Source: Branchiostoma floridae
Lineage: Eukaryota; Chordata; Leptocardii; Amphioxiformes; Branchiostomatidae
DNA length: 64,000 bases
Direction: 5' to 3'
Assembly (NCBI RefSeq): GCF_000003815.2
Contig: NC_049981.1
Coordinates: 3,712,699 to 3,776,698, forward strand
The position numbers and the translations under genes were made by a program. The notes beneath the pieces were generated by a model. It had not been told where the DNA came from. It was given only the letters and a program-made list of their open reading frames with translations, and did not search any database. Numbering within the stretch: the first letter of the stretch is position 1; each line of letters starts with the position of its first letter. This document shows positions 1 to 10,481 of this stretch, in pieces.

Positions 1-215
1 TTTTAATCGGCAAACAAATTTCAATGAATACAAGTTTAACTGCTGCTGATGCTGTATTTCCAAACTTGCCCCGCTACATGTCATAACACATCATGTAAGA
101 TTTTGTTTTCGATTATAACAGAGTTGCCAACATGAGTGTTGTGGTGGATAAAAAGTTAACAGGAAATAATTCTTTTTCAAATATGCGTAAAGAATGTGTC
201 AAAAGATATACCTAC

Positions 216-379
216 CTGCAACCATTGTCCGATTGACTTCGCACTGGTGGCCCATGCACCAAGTCCAGCAACTCCGTTTAGGCGTCCCTGATATGGCGCA
301 AAATCATGATGGGACGAGGATGCAGTAATGTCACTGTCGGGTATGGCACCGGATTCCATTCCAAGTGGAACCTGACAGA
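216..379 (-). CDS. F5/8 type C (discoidin) domain, first exon, unit 1
   Basis: The exon is bounded on the minus strand by a cccccag acceptor and a ttgcag/gtaggt donor. It starts in phase 1, ends in phase 0 and is 164 bp long. It encodes the N-terminal third of an F5/8C domain: the first Cys, LGMESGAIPDSDITASS, then PYQGRLNGVAG, GAW and GQWLQ. These domains bind carbohydrate or phospholipid in secreted or cell-surface proteins. The other two exons of the domain would lie at lower coordinates, outside the window. Exons of the same length lie at 18939-19102 and 48474-48637. This copy differs from both in a short cluster (231-266). FN3 exon 3986-4261 is probably the preceding exon of the same gene, separated by an intron that holds a LINE. 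Confidence 0.85.
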
Positions 380-589
380 CTGGGGGAAAACAAATTATGT
401 TCCTAATTATGTTCTGTGAACAAGGTCGACGGAGTTGACCGAAAATTTGGGTAAGTCCCATTAATTCGTGTTGGAAAGAAAGTTTAGCATTTCCATAAAT
501 TATGTTCCAGGTTGTTTGAAATGTCACTGATGATTCTGTTTGCGACTGATGATGATATTTTTGCATTAGCTTCTCCAAAAAAATAAACA

Positions 590-866
590 TTGAAAAAAGA
601 ACATTCGAAAACTTATAATCAAGTTCCTTGACCAGCCATGGATTTCATATTGGTTTTCACTCAGAGATTTAGCTGCCAGGGTTCTAGATTGTTTTCTGTA
701 ATGCTCAGAACTGATATGTATTAGCCATAAATAATAGCATAGTTTTGAAGACTTTCGGTAACGTCATCAAAGCAGTTGAAATTGAAACCCCTACTCTTGT
801 GTTTAAATATTACGATTGCTTACCACTTTAGCTCAAAATCATATTAATGAAGCATTGTAGGCAAAG
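590..866. other. Repeated intron flank beside F5/8C and FN3 exons
   Basis: This non-coding block of about 270 bp recurs at 19256-19567, 16175-16580, 45705-46105 and 48790-49045, and in shortened form at 31637-31760. A shared landmark is cagggttctagattgttttc. It lies next to either an F5/8C first exon or an FN3 exon, so it travelled with these modules when they duplicated. No gene is visible in it. Confidence 0.7.
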
Positions 867-3572
867 AAGAGAGTGGATGTGTGTTGTCTGCAAGAGACCA
901 AGGTTGCAAGGGATGTATCTCTAGTCATGCGGCATGGTCACCTGAAGCTTCTAGGCCAAGATAAAGGCCACCAACGAGGAGTGGAAATATGGGTGAGCCG
1001 CTGGCTGGCTAAGCGAATTCAGGAATACAAACAATTTGGCGATCGCATATTTTGCGTGAAGATCGGTTTCAAGCAGCAAACCTTTCAACCCCTCGTCGTG
1101 GTCTGTGCCTTTAGTCCAACCAGTCAGACATGCCAGAGGTAACCCAAGGAGAGGGAACGGTTCTACTTACAACTGTCCGCAACCTTTAACTTCTATCCTT
1201 TAAGGTCTTTATTGTACTTAGTGGGGGACTTTAACTCCAAACTGGCAGAGTCGGCCAAGAGGACGAACGATGGGGTAAAAGTCGTCGAAACGAGAATGGC
1301 AACAGTCTGTTACACTTCTGTCAACAGCACAGCTTAGTGACTCTCAACACTCTATTCTGACACCATCCAAAGCATATCACCACATGGGAGTCCAGCTTCC
1401 GGACGGAAACAACAAAACTGTGCGAAACCAAATTGATTTTGTCCTCGGACGAATCAGCCTGAAGCGTATGGTCACACAAGCCATGTCCCAGAGATCAGCA
1501 CTGACCACCGCATGGTGGTCACTACCATCTCTTCTCCACGAAAGCTTTGGTTTTCCAAACAAGCATCACGGGCAAAGACCATCCGGTTGGAAGAGCTCCG
1601 AGGCAGCAAAGAAAAGCAGGAGCAGTGGAGATCCGCTGTTTCTGTGGTAGTGATGGAACAGGAACCCCTCACCTGGGACGAAGCGGCGACGTTACTGGTA
1701 CAGCAGGGGAAGAAAGTCCTGGGCATAGAACAGCGCAGAAGACGCACACAAACTTATACCGAAGACCCTCTAGTCGCAAAGATGTCGAAAGATCAGAAAG
1801 ACCTGCGGCGACGCATACAGCAGCTGAAAAGGGGCACTGTGACCCGCACTATGCACGACAAGGTAAAAGCGCTCACGGCAGAGCGAAGGGGGCTACAAAA
1901 CAATAAGCGCAAGCGGGTACGTGAACTGGTCAAAGCTAAGTTACATACCCAAGCATCAGAGGTAGAGGCCATTACGGGCGACAATGCCAGAATGTTTGCA
2001 GCCATGAAGAGCCTCAGGCTCAGTGGTGGAACACTCCTCGCAATACATTCCATCAATGGCGAGATGCTTGTCAAACCCTTAGACCAGGCCAAAGTCATCG
2101 CAAAGTACTTCAACACTCTTTTCAACATCGATGCGGCCCCACTACCTCCGTTACAGGCAGCGCCCCTCTGTACCCCAGTATCAGCCATAGAAGTCGCTAC
2201 GCAGCATTTGGGCGGACGGCGTTGCAAATGAACTTTTGAAGCACTGCTCCGCCCAGCCCGACGATCCCATGGCTAACACGATAGCAAAGATTATCAACGC
2301 TATGTTCAGCAAGGGAGAAGTAATACCAGCTTTAGGACAAGGCATCCTGGTCCCTCTACAGAAACCAGGCAAGCCACGAGGCCCGTGCAGCAGCCTTCGC
2401 CCGATAGTGTTACTAAACGGCGTAAGAAAGATCTTCTCACTTATTGTGCTCGAGAGATGTAAACCACAAGTGTCCCGCTATCTGCCGAGGTCACAGTCAG
2501 CCTTCCGCCAAGGCCATAGCACCGCCGACATCGTCTTTACCAAGAGAATTCTTGCTGACCTGGTCATGACAAAAATGTGGGATGTCCACGTCTTGGGAAT
2601 CGATCTTTCATCTTAGCCGCGCATTTGATACTGTAGACAGAGCTCAGCTCTTATCGGTATTAACAGATGTGGTAGACGACAACGACACAGTGCGTATGGT
2701 ACAGGCCCTGCTGACCGACACAACTCTCACTGTACCTGTACGTGGTGAAACAGCCCTCCTTTCTATGCAGTTGTAGGCTAACCACAGGGTGACAGCCTAA
2801 GCCCACAGCTTTTCAACATTTACTGCGAGGCAGTCCCCCGTGACTTGCGAAAGAGCTGCCCGCCCACTCCCGCTGAAGACAAGTAGCTAAAGAGGCTTCG
2901 GCTACACCCTGAGACTCAATATGCAGACGATCTTGATTTCTTCAGCATATCTCACCAACATCTAGAAGAGATACATGAGAGCGTTGTCAAGATCCTGCCG
3001 GAATGGAAGCTGCAAGCCAACGCCAGCAAAACGGAACGGGTTCACATCTGCTGGAGAACGGATCGTGAAGAGGAAGTATGGAGAAAGGCAAAGACGGTAG
3101 GCTTCCGTCTCGGCATTACAGATGACATCGAGGGCAAAATGCAGCTGGCCAACCTTGCCATGAAGAACATGTTCTACATGTGGGGAGCAAAAGCTGTCTC
3201 TCTGGAACTGAAGCTGAAGCTCTTCCATGTGTATGTTCTAACTGTACTGCTATACNNNNNNNNNNNNNNNNNNNNNNNNNNNNNNNNNNNNNNNNNNNNN
3301 NNNNNNNNNNNNNNNNNNNNNNNNNNNNNNNNNNNNNNNNNNNNNNNNNNNNNNNCTTTTAGACTGCCTGATTGACGACGAGAAACTGTACTACAATCAG
3401 AATGTCAAGATGGCACCGCAATGCTGAAATGGCTGCGGGACCAGGCAGCGGACGAGACACAGTGGAGTGGGAAGTACAAAGACATTAATGAGGACACACA
3501 CTGATTTGGTGTGCCGATGACAGTTATAATCTAAGAACTGTACATTTGCACCAAAGACCAGTAATTATTTCA
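867..3572 (+). mobile_element. Degenerate non-LTR retrotransposon (LINE), unit 1 copy
   Basis: The element is flanked by an 11-bp target-site duplication, tgtaggcaaag (856-866 and 3573-3583). It is truncated at the 5' end inside an APE-type endonuclease domain (CCLQETK near 880). Endonuclease motifs QIDFVL and TDHRMV are recognisable (TDHRMV is intact in the other copy), followed by reverse transcriptase motifs RPIVLL, SAFRQGHST, FDTVD and the catalytic YADD box (2920-2931). The C-terminal region has the LLYNAGTW type of sequence seen in RTE/CR1-like elements. It is broken by several stops and frameshifts, by a 26-bp deletion near 2203 relative to the other copy, and by a 9-bp insertion with TAG near 2884. 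N gap 3256-3355 lies inside it. No poly-A tail is visible. The clade assignment is tentative. Confidence 0.85.
3256..3355. other. Assembly gap (100 N)
   Basis: A run of exactly 100 N sits inside the LINE. The round number suggests a gap of unknown size. The corresponding stretch is present in the other LINE copy, around 21965-22250. Confidence 0.99.
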
Positions 3573-3604
3573 TGTAGGCAAAGCCTATCCTAAATCCACC
3601 CACC

Positions 3605-3973
3605 CGCTTTTTGATATTTTCTCTCTTTCTGATGGTGAAATCAAATATCTACTACTTTTTGGTACTTCCCTTTGCAACTATTCCATAAACTGTTTGATTA
3701 TGTCTTCAACTCAAAATTTCATTGTGCAAACTGGCCGTTTCTTACTATGTTTTTTTCCATGTCCTATATTTCCGGGGGGGAGGGGTACCAGGACTTGTGC
3801 TTCTACCAGTCAATCCACTAGTATACTATTTGTACAGATTTACTGCATCTTGCAATTGTCAATCATATGTTATTCTTATTTTCCTTTAATAGCGGAACTG
3901 ATATAAGTTGTATTAACTTGAGTGGGCCGCTACTTGTCTGTTATTTTGACTTTATTTGTTTCTTCAATAAAAA
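3605..3973 (+). mobile_element. Short retroposon with A-rich tail
   Basis: This 369-bp insertion ends in aataaaaaaa and is flanked by a 13-bp direct repeat, aaatccacccacc (3592-3604 and 3974-3986). The sequences before FN3 exons at 16588 and 46115 lack it, which gives the empty-site state. No protein is recognisable. It is either a LINE 3' fragment or a SINE. Its right repeat abuts the FN3 splice donor. The first part of the same element is present at 22499-22737 in the second unit. Confidence 0.65.
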
Positions 3974-3985
3974 AAATCCACCCAC

Positions 3986-4261
3986 CTGCGTATGTTCCGT
4001 TGATACCTCCGTTTGGCTGGTCGTCCTCGCCAAAAGAAGTGAGCGTGAGGATGTAATCCGTGTCGGGCAGTAGTCCCGGTACGGTAGCCGATGTGACTCC
4101 TGCCCCCGGTGGGGGGGAGAGGTCTCGGTAGGAGCCCGACCCGTCTGCCGGCTGGTAGCGGAGCCTGTAGCGCGAGATCGGAAGACTCCCCACGACTGTC
4201 CAGGACACGGAAAGATTACCCATTCCGCCATCATCAAGAGTCAGCCCTGCGAGACCTGGAA
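3986..4261 (-). CDS. Fibronectin type III domain exon, unit 1
   Basis: This 276-bp exon has an acceptor ttatacag and a donor gcag/gtgggt, and is phase 1 at both ends. The translation is one FN3 domain: PGLAGLTLDDGG, SVSWTVVGS with the core Trp, RYRLRYQP with the C-strand Tyr, a proline- and glycine-rich loop, GLLPDTDYILTLTSF with the typical LxPxTxY turn, and a final NGTYAG. FN3 domains are structural beta-sandwich spacers in extracellular proteins. The neighbour downstream on this strand is F5/8C exon 216-379 and upstream is the FAMeT module at 9318-10072. The three other copies in the window are 31763-32038 (same length), 16588-16866 and 46115-46393 (3 bp longer). Confidence 0.85.
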
Positions 4262-4559
4262 CTGTATAAGAGGTATTTTTTTTCTTTTTCTTATTTCCAC
4301 CTCACGGAACACTACCTATTATGAGGAGCACGTATTTCTGTGCCGGTCTTCACATTTATCACAAACGCCCATACACAGCCAAGGTAATCATGACACGACG
4401 ATAAAAATATAATTGCAGAAACAAAACATTTGAAAAGAAACTCCATACGATTTACAATGATTTCTAGGTCGGGTTTTGTTAAGTAGTGCAGGCATATGAT
4501 AATAAATGCAGTTTTACTGCACTTATTCTGGTAATGTAGAAGTTAATCTACCGCCAAAA

Positions 4560-4839
4560 TGTTATCATGGGTTCGTCCATTTTTCAATGACGTCACAAAG
4601 TTTTGGGCGTTGCTCAGATCTGAGGCTTGACTTCAGACGCGAGGAAAACGTACAGAGCGACGCGTCTGGTATTCTATTGTTCCGCACTGTGGAAGGTTTT
4701 GTTTTTGCATTCTTGATTCATTCATCTTAAAAAAAAAAAAAAAAAAAAAGACGGACGGACGGAACACGTTTACCGGCCCAGAGACATCGATTGTGTCTTC
4801 TCCCATAGACTCTGTCTGAATAGTGCGACCGTTAGCAGT
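4560..4839 (+). promoter_or_regulatory. Candidate promoter and 5' UTR of the signal-peptide gene
   Basis: The stretch before the ATG at 4840 is locally CpG-rich and contains a perfect palindromic CRE, tgacgtca, at 4588-4595. No TATA box is clear. An A-run and gacggacggacgga precede the presumed 5' UTR (about 4760-4839). The same block, CRE included, is conserved at 32325-32605. A promoter role is inferred from its position before a signal-peptide exon; no transcription start was identified. Confidence 0.4.
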
Positions 4840-4912
4840 ATGGCTTTACGATACGGTGTTCTCGGCAGGCTCATCTGCTGCATCCTTCTTCTCTGTTCAG
4901 CACGTGTAAAAG
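4840..4912 (+). CDS. Signal-peptide exon of a plus-strand gene
   Basis: The ATG lies in a fair context (gcagtATGG). It opens a 24-codon frame: a basic N-terminus (MALRYGVLGR), a hydrophobic core (LICCILLLCSA) and a cleavage-like region, ending AAA G before a consensus donor, g/gtaggc. The exon is 73 bp and ends in phase 1, matching the phase-1 starts of the F5/8C, FN3 and FAMeT modules. However, all those modules lie on the opposite strand. No plus-strand exon that could follow it is recognisable downstream. It may start an unrecognised nested gene, or it may be an inverted first exon of the receptor family. Confidence 0.6.
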
Positions 4913-6546
4913 GTAGGCTCCATGGTTATTATGGAAAAATGCTGCTACTCAAATGATATATGTTTCGGGCCTAATAACGTTGGCCATTGAGTGGTTTAGA
5001 CCATCACATTTAAGAAGGTATGTAGTGTACGTATATGTATGTTACTACCTATGGAATGGGTGAATGAGTGAGTGATCGCACTGCACCAAAACTCTAATTT
5101 CCAGGTGTTTCAAGGGACTTACACACCTGTGTCCTGTTCTGTGTCCTGGCTGTGTACATGACTTTCCTGGTTCGGCGTGTAATGTCCATGTTTTTTTTCT
5201 TACATTCCTGGACACGCGCTTGCACAGGAATTTCTAGGACCCTTACACCAGACGTGTAGGGGAAATGGGCAGACAAAGGCTTGGCGGCGCCTATTCTCAA
5301 AGCCAAGCTTGGGTCGCAGGTTATTACTGTTTACCGGCAGCTACTACCCCTGCAACCCTGCTTGGACAATCAATAAGCAATGAGCTTTATATTTTAAACA
5401 CAAAATAATGGGGAGTGTAGGGTGTCGCAGCCGACCGATGATGATGATGATGATGATGTAGGGTGTATTGAATGATTGGTATGTCTACCCGTAACATGGT
5501 CTGACAGAACAAAGTGGAACAAAATACAACTAAAAAAAAAGAAACGGCATCCCCATTTTAGGAATACCATCAAGGTCAGAAAGAAAGTTCTACAAAATAA
5601 AATAAAAAACAATCATAGTTAATGAAGCTGTGTTTGTTTGGCTCGCTATTTCCAACTTATTTGGATTTCCTACGGTCGGCAAGTATTAAACGCTAAAGGC
5701 AGTAACTCTTGGGGCCCAAGCGGGCCATTCATATTCATTTCTACATGTCGGAAAAAAATATGTTAGGGATAGATCTTGGTTTCTAAATAGGAATGTATGT
5801 CTTAATAAACCAAGGAGGTTTCAACTTCCTTGCGTAAACAAACTCGTCATTTTTATTACATAAACAGCAGTTCGTTAGCCGGATGTGTATTGCATTCTCT
5901 AGCACAGACAAAGGCCACAAACGCCCAGCGTTCATTGAATCATTCTTATTTTCTTCTTTAATTATTTTGCACTCACACTGACATTCTATTTCAACATACA
6001 TAAATCTGAATTGCTGCAATAGACTTCTGCGTGTATCGCGATAATCAGTTACGTTATAAGCCCCCTTTGTATAAAGAGCTAGGAAAATAAACTAACCAAA
6101 GAAGTTTAATTTTGAAATTCGTAAACTAGTGATGTACGATGTTTTTATAGCTGCAAATACAGAGGTCTGTCGTGTCATAGCGAGGAAGTTGAACTGAAAC
6201 GACGTTGGGCATAGAAAAAACATTGGACTGCGTTCTTATTTATCGGCAGCTTTTTGTCAAAAGAATGGAGAGAACACGGGACAAAATACTGTCCATTTTC
6301 TTGGTTACCGTCTGTAACAATATACGTGAAATGATCTATGTCAAGATATAACCTCCTTGACTCTATGTACTAAATCTTTGTCCCGGATTATGTTCTTGAT
6401 TGTAAAAAATAAGCTTAAGTGAGAACGTTGAACGTTCAAGCTGTTGATAACAACAGCGGCATGTTTCACATTTTCTAGGCAGGTATTGTTTTACTGTGAC
6501 TTGGGAAATACCGGTAATCAGGCAGCTCAAACAACCTTGCTCCTTG
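4913..6546. other. Non-coding stretch, no gene seen
   Basis: This is intron or intergenic DNA with a short ATG microsatellite near 5437-5457. It is nearly collinear with 32679-34220. Short open frames in it have no recognisable domain. Confidence 0.6.
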
Positions 6547-7474
6547 GGCTCGTTCTCATTTAAATGTCAAAATGCTGTCGCCTGACTTTACGCCTCGATA
6601 TGGAGCAAATTATAGACAACATCACTGGTTTCTTCATTTTTCCACAACCCCTGTAATGTTTTACAAACGATGCACAACAACATTCGTATTGGTTGATGGC
6701 TTAGAAGGTTATTACAGCCTCGGGTGGGATTTCAACCCCTAAAAAATGGCTGTCGCCTGAGAAGAAACGAAGATTTCAAATAGTAGCCAAAAATGTAACA
6801 ATTCAGTTCCCAGAATAATAGTTTGGTAGGTGAAACCAGCTACCCAGGCCCTCTGCCCGATCACGTCAGATCGCCACTATCACTGATCTTGGAGGCTGTG
6901 TGAGGTGGTTTATGCCTGTCGCCAGATTCTGTAACAAACGTTACCACCACTAGTACGATGGTTGCCACGGTTTTATTATCCACATATAAGACTAGAAATG
7001 ACCGTTTTTGTGACGCTGTACAGTTTTTCCGACTTCCTAAAGAAACAAAAAAGGGTTGTTGACTGTTATTTGTATCCCACCTTGCTTAACAAAATGTTGT
7101 ACAGAAACAACTGTAACAAACGTTACCTTTGTTTGATGCTGTCTAAACTTTCTATTTGACCTGGTGTAAAAAAGCTGCCCACTTTTCAAATGCCCCTTGG
7201 GACATCCACTTATACCTAAATGATGTAGTCAATAAGATAAGTCCTTTAGAAGAAAACAGGGTAAAGTCTACCGTTGTAACAAACGTTACCGGTAACGTTT
7301 GTTACCTGCCCTGTAATGTATTACCAATGGGACCGAAAATAATAAGTTGCCATTTTTTGCCTATGGTTAAAAGAGGAATTTTCCTACACAACCAGGTAGT
7401 TTTTACTGAAAATAAAGCGGATTTATTTTTCGACCAAAAAAATGCCATTTTCGACATTTCAATGAGAACGAGTG
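6547..7474. mobile_element. Non-autonomous TIR DNA transposon, 928 bp
   Basis: The ends are inverted repeats: left ggctcgttctcatttaaatg, and right, read on the other strand, cactcgttctcattgaaatg. Flanking copies of cttg (6543-6546 and 7475-7478) form a 4-bp target-site duplication. The other unit holds the clean empty site with a single cttg at 34221-34224. No transposase is visible. Inside, the 15-mer gtaacaaacgttacc occurs at 6931-6945, 7113-7127 and 7276-7290, and its reverse complement at 7291-7305. The last two form a perfect 30-bp palindrome. A 4-bp duplication fits Chapaev- or Ginger-like families; the assignment is tentative. Confidence 0.85.
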
Positions 7475-7835
7475 CTTGACGTGATTGTAACAATAGACAT
7501 GGCTGGTACTAGCGGTAGTTCACAGCTCTTTGTGTCCGTGCCCAGAAAAAGCCTTCTTCAGAAAAAGCCAATACAATTTCTCCTCACACAATTATAGGGT
7601 CAACCCTTCGGCCAATCAACGCGACAGTCACAATTTTCCAATTCTTCAGTTGAGTTGGTATTGTGAAGTCGGCGTCTTTGCGGGTGGATGTGCGTTCTTG
7701 CTGTCCAAGTGTGTCTAGATACATGTACCAGGGTGCGTTATCTAATGGTACCGAGGATCATTGGTCATTATTTTACAGCAAGGAGTTTCTACTCAAGATC
7801 GTGGAACAGGACGTCAGCTGCAACTAATAATAATA
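7475..7835. other. Non-coding stretch
   Basis: Collinear with 34221-34519 of the second unit. No gene is recognised. Confidence 0.5.
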
Positions 7836-9243
7836 CTAGAAAGGCCGACATTTGCTTGAGAGCAAATACAGCATATTTCAGCCATCTCCCTACAGATGCA
7901 ACAATAGCCAGTTCCAAAATCAACCATTTGAAAAATCCCATTTACAAATGACGGTTTAACCCAAAAATGAATCTTACAAAATTTCCCCGTGCAAGAATGG
8001 ACTCTGGTGCAACCCATGTGAATTTGCACAATAGACCAGTCCAGAAATACTCCCACTGAAAATATGGCCTTTTGAATAAAAAACGAATCCAAAATTGAAT
8101 TTAGCAAAAAAGGTCCCCCGTGCATGAAAAGGTATAATAGACCAGTCTAAAAACACTTGCGGTAAATATAGAATTTTGAATCATCATCCGTCCAAAATTG
8201 AATCAGAAATAAAAACCCTCCGTGTGCAAGAATGGACTCTTCCTGTGATACCGATATCCAAAGTGGAGCAGTACAAAAATACATCCGCTAAAATAGGACT
8301 TTGACATAATCACCAAAGTCCAAAAATGAATTTTAAAAAATCACCCCTCCGTGCAAGAATGGACTCTTTCAGCACACCCCATGTAAAATTGCAAAATAGA
8401 CCAGTCTAAAAAATACACTCACTGAAAGACTTTACATAATCACCAATCCAAAGATGAATTTTTAAAAAATGAAGCCCTCCTTGTAAGAATGGACTCTTCC
8501 AGATAACACCGGGCTCGCTGATTGGCTGCCAAATCCTTCTCAGGATTATTGACTCAGGCTAAGGTATTGATTCAGACTAAGCGATTGGTTACCTTTGTAA
8601 TTAAGTTATATAGATATACAGGCCTGCAGTCTCCAAAAGGGATAAACGACCTTGAGGTCATTGACCCCATGTCTCTATTAGAAAAGACCCTAAAAATCCC
8701 CCCAAAATCATTCATGCTTCATGCCAAAAATCATACATGGGTCATTTGAATAAATATCTAGTGTACCCCTGTAACAAAATTTAGGTCATTTGGTTGTAAA
8801 ACCAGTGTACAGGAGTCAAAAGTGTCATTTTTTGTCAGAAAATGGCCAAAAACTGCACATTTAAGCATTTTGTTGTATTGTATACCAAAAGTGTTATCAA
8901 ATCCATGTACGCATGTGTAGGGCACCTCTGTACCAAATTTCAGGTCATTCGGATGTATTAAGAGGTACAAGGGGCCAAAATATACAGTTTTGCTCTAAAA
9001 ATTGCCAAAAAAACTCAACAAAATCGTTTTAAAGGCAGATATGAAAAAAAAATTAAAAGCTCCAAGGGGTTTGGGCCCACTTTACCCTTGTGCCAAATGT
9101 CAAGTCATTCGGTCCAAGAACGACGGAGATGAATCGCTTTGAAGATTTGACAGGAGAAAGAAGAAGAAAGAAAGAAGGAAAGAAGGAAGAAACATTACGA
9201 ATACAATATATTTCACCATACCTATGGTATGGCTGAAATATAA
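7836..9243 (-). mobile_element. Helentron/Helitron-like non-autonomous element (copy R1)
   Basis: On the minus strand the element runs from ttatatttcagccatac to a 3' end made of a 7-bp hairpin (atttgct/agcaaat), a 10-nt spacer and the terminus CTAG followed by T. This matches the CTRR end and hairpin of Helitrons. Both ends carry the short subterminal motif atatttcagccat in inverted orientation, a Helentron/HINE trait. The interior has two minisatellite blocks: a unit of about 120 bp (about 7960-8510, landmark agaatggactctt) and a unit of about 160 bp (about 8700-9110, landmark aggtcatttgg or ttcaggtcattcgg). No Rep/helicase gene is present. Confidence 0.7.
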
Positions 9244-9317
9244 CAATTACATCTAAATAATAACTAATATATTCCTCGGCTAAATGACTAATCTAATTGA
9301 TTAGCGTTCAAATATAC

Positions 9318-10072
9318 CTGCATTTTGGCAGAACTTCCAAAGTCCAGTACTCCCATACCCAGTGGTATATCCTGCATAGGTGATGGGCAGAGGGGCTGGG
9401 TCTGTCCACTGCACGAACGGCTGAGTTTCACCACCCCTCCCGACAGCAATGGTTCCGTCTGAAGACCAGGTGATCCAGAACTTTCTGTACTCTGTGTTGG
9501 AGTTGATTTCTGTAGGCAAAGACAGAAATAAGGCAAGAAATTGGAGATCCCATACCTCCGTGCAATATTTTAAGTCTTTGTAGATATCTTGATATTACAA
9601 TATAACAGCCATGCCCATTTCACCCATTACATGCTCCACTCTCAGGCACATACCCTGCGTACATTTCCTGTCAGCCTGCCAACAAAATTTAGACGCAGGT
9701 CAGCTCAACCTTCGCATCCATTTACAATTCAGGTAGGGGAGAAACTTGGACCCGTGACATTGGGAAGAAACTTGTACACGCACACCAACACAAACAAGCA
9801 ATCAGACCCAAAACAATAACTCTCTCAAAACTGACCAGGTGTCAAGGCCGAAGCATGCAAGTAGCCTTGCTTCCTGCGGCGTATGGCAGACTCTGTGTTA
9901 TCCCAGCCACCGATGACGATTTCATACATGTGCGCCAGGTCATGCCTCTGGGATGACAAAGCCACACTGACGTCATTTGTCGCCTTCACTTCAAAAATGA
10001 ACCGGTGTCCTGTCAACCCTGCTAGATTCCAGCGGTACCGGTACTGGGTGTCCGTGGTGAGAGCCTCACAAC
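9318..10072 (-). CDS. FAMeT-like domain (two exons), unit 1
   Basis: The exons are 10072-9836 (acceptor ctaacag, donor cctg/gtcagt) and 9509-9318 (acceptor cctacag, donor gcag/gtatat). The translation matches the farnesoic acid O-methyltransferase-like domain (Pfam Methyltransf_FA): TQYRYRW, FIFEVKATNDV, YEIVIGGWDNTES and IRRRKQG in the first exon, then EYRKFWITWSSDGTIAVGRG, YAGYTTG and WKFC in the second. Despite its name, this domain is common in secreted or receptor-like proteins and is probably a ligand-binding fold, not a methyltransferase. The module starts and ends in phase 1. The next minus-strand module is FN3 3986-4261, beyond the oppositely oriented signal-peptide exon. Several residues differ from copy 36061-36812. 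Confidence 0.85.
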
Positions 10073-10481
10073 CTGTTAGAACATAAAGGTTTCTTTGGTC
10101 ATTGCGTCAAAATTCAGTGACTCCTGTAGATATTTATATTAAAAAAGATGGAAACAACATGCTAGAATCCTTTAGCAAAGAAGGCGTCATTAACTTAAAC
10201 ATGATCCAATAAGATTTACTGGATCATTATAATTACTCTTCAGGCAGAGGTCAGACTTTGTACATCTTTTAGTCGTTTTGTCGGTCGTTTCACATGTGCT
10301 TCTCGTTTAACGTTAACGTTACAGAACTAGTTTGGTTTGTAAGTTATGATAATCGTACAAAGATAGCACAAAATGACATACTATCAAAATCACGAGACTT
10401 GGCCCACTTTAAAGGACAATTGCGTAGCAACAAAACAAGAACTTAAATTTTGCATAGCATGCACACAATATATTGGTCTAT
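10073..10481. other. Non-coding stretch upstream of FAMeT module
   Basis: Collinear with 36813-37227. It contains the short palindrome aacgttaacgtt near 10311. No minus-strand signal-peptide exon could be found here for the FAMeT gene. Confidence 0.5.

Noticed and set aside
1512-2231. Long open frames on both strands in the LINE
   Set aside because: The plus-strand frame is the LINE itself. The others at 1377-2372 and 20033-21212 are shadows in alternative frames of the same GC-richer DNA.
3930-4324. Alternative-frame proteins over FN3 exons
   Set aside because: Only the minus frame with phase-1 splice sites gives an FN3 domain; the overlapping frames on both strands are shadows. The same applies at 16574, 31688-32159 and 46101.
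5094-5306. Possible coding frame between FN3 and FAMeT modules
   Set aside because: No similarity to any module, and the second unit carries small indels that break it.
7302-7493. Frames within the 928-bp TIR element as a transposase
   Set aside because: Too short, with no catalytic motif, and on both strands; the element is non-autonomous.
7950-9110. CRISPR-like array in the regularly spaced repeats
   Set aside because: Repeats are long (120-160 bp), degenerate and without unique spacers, and the DNA is eukaryotic. They are transposon minisatellites.
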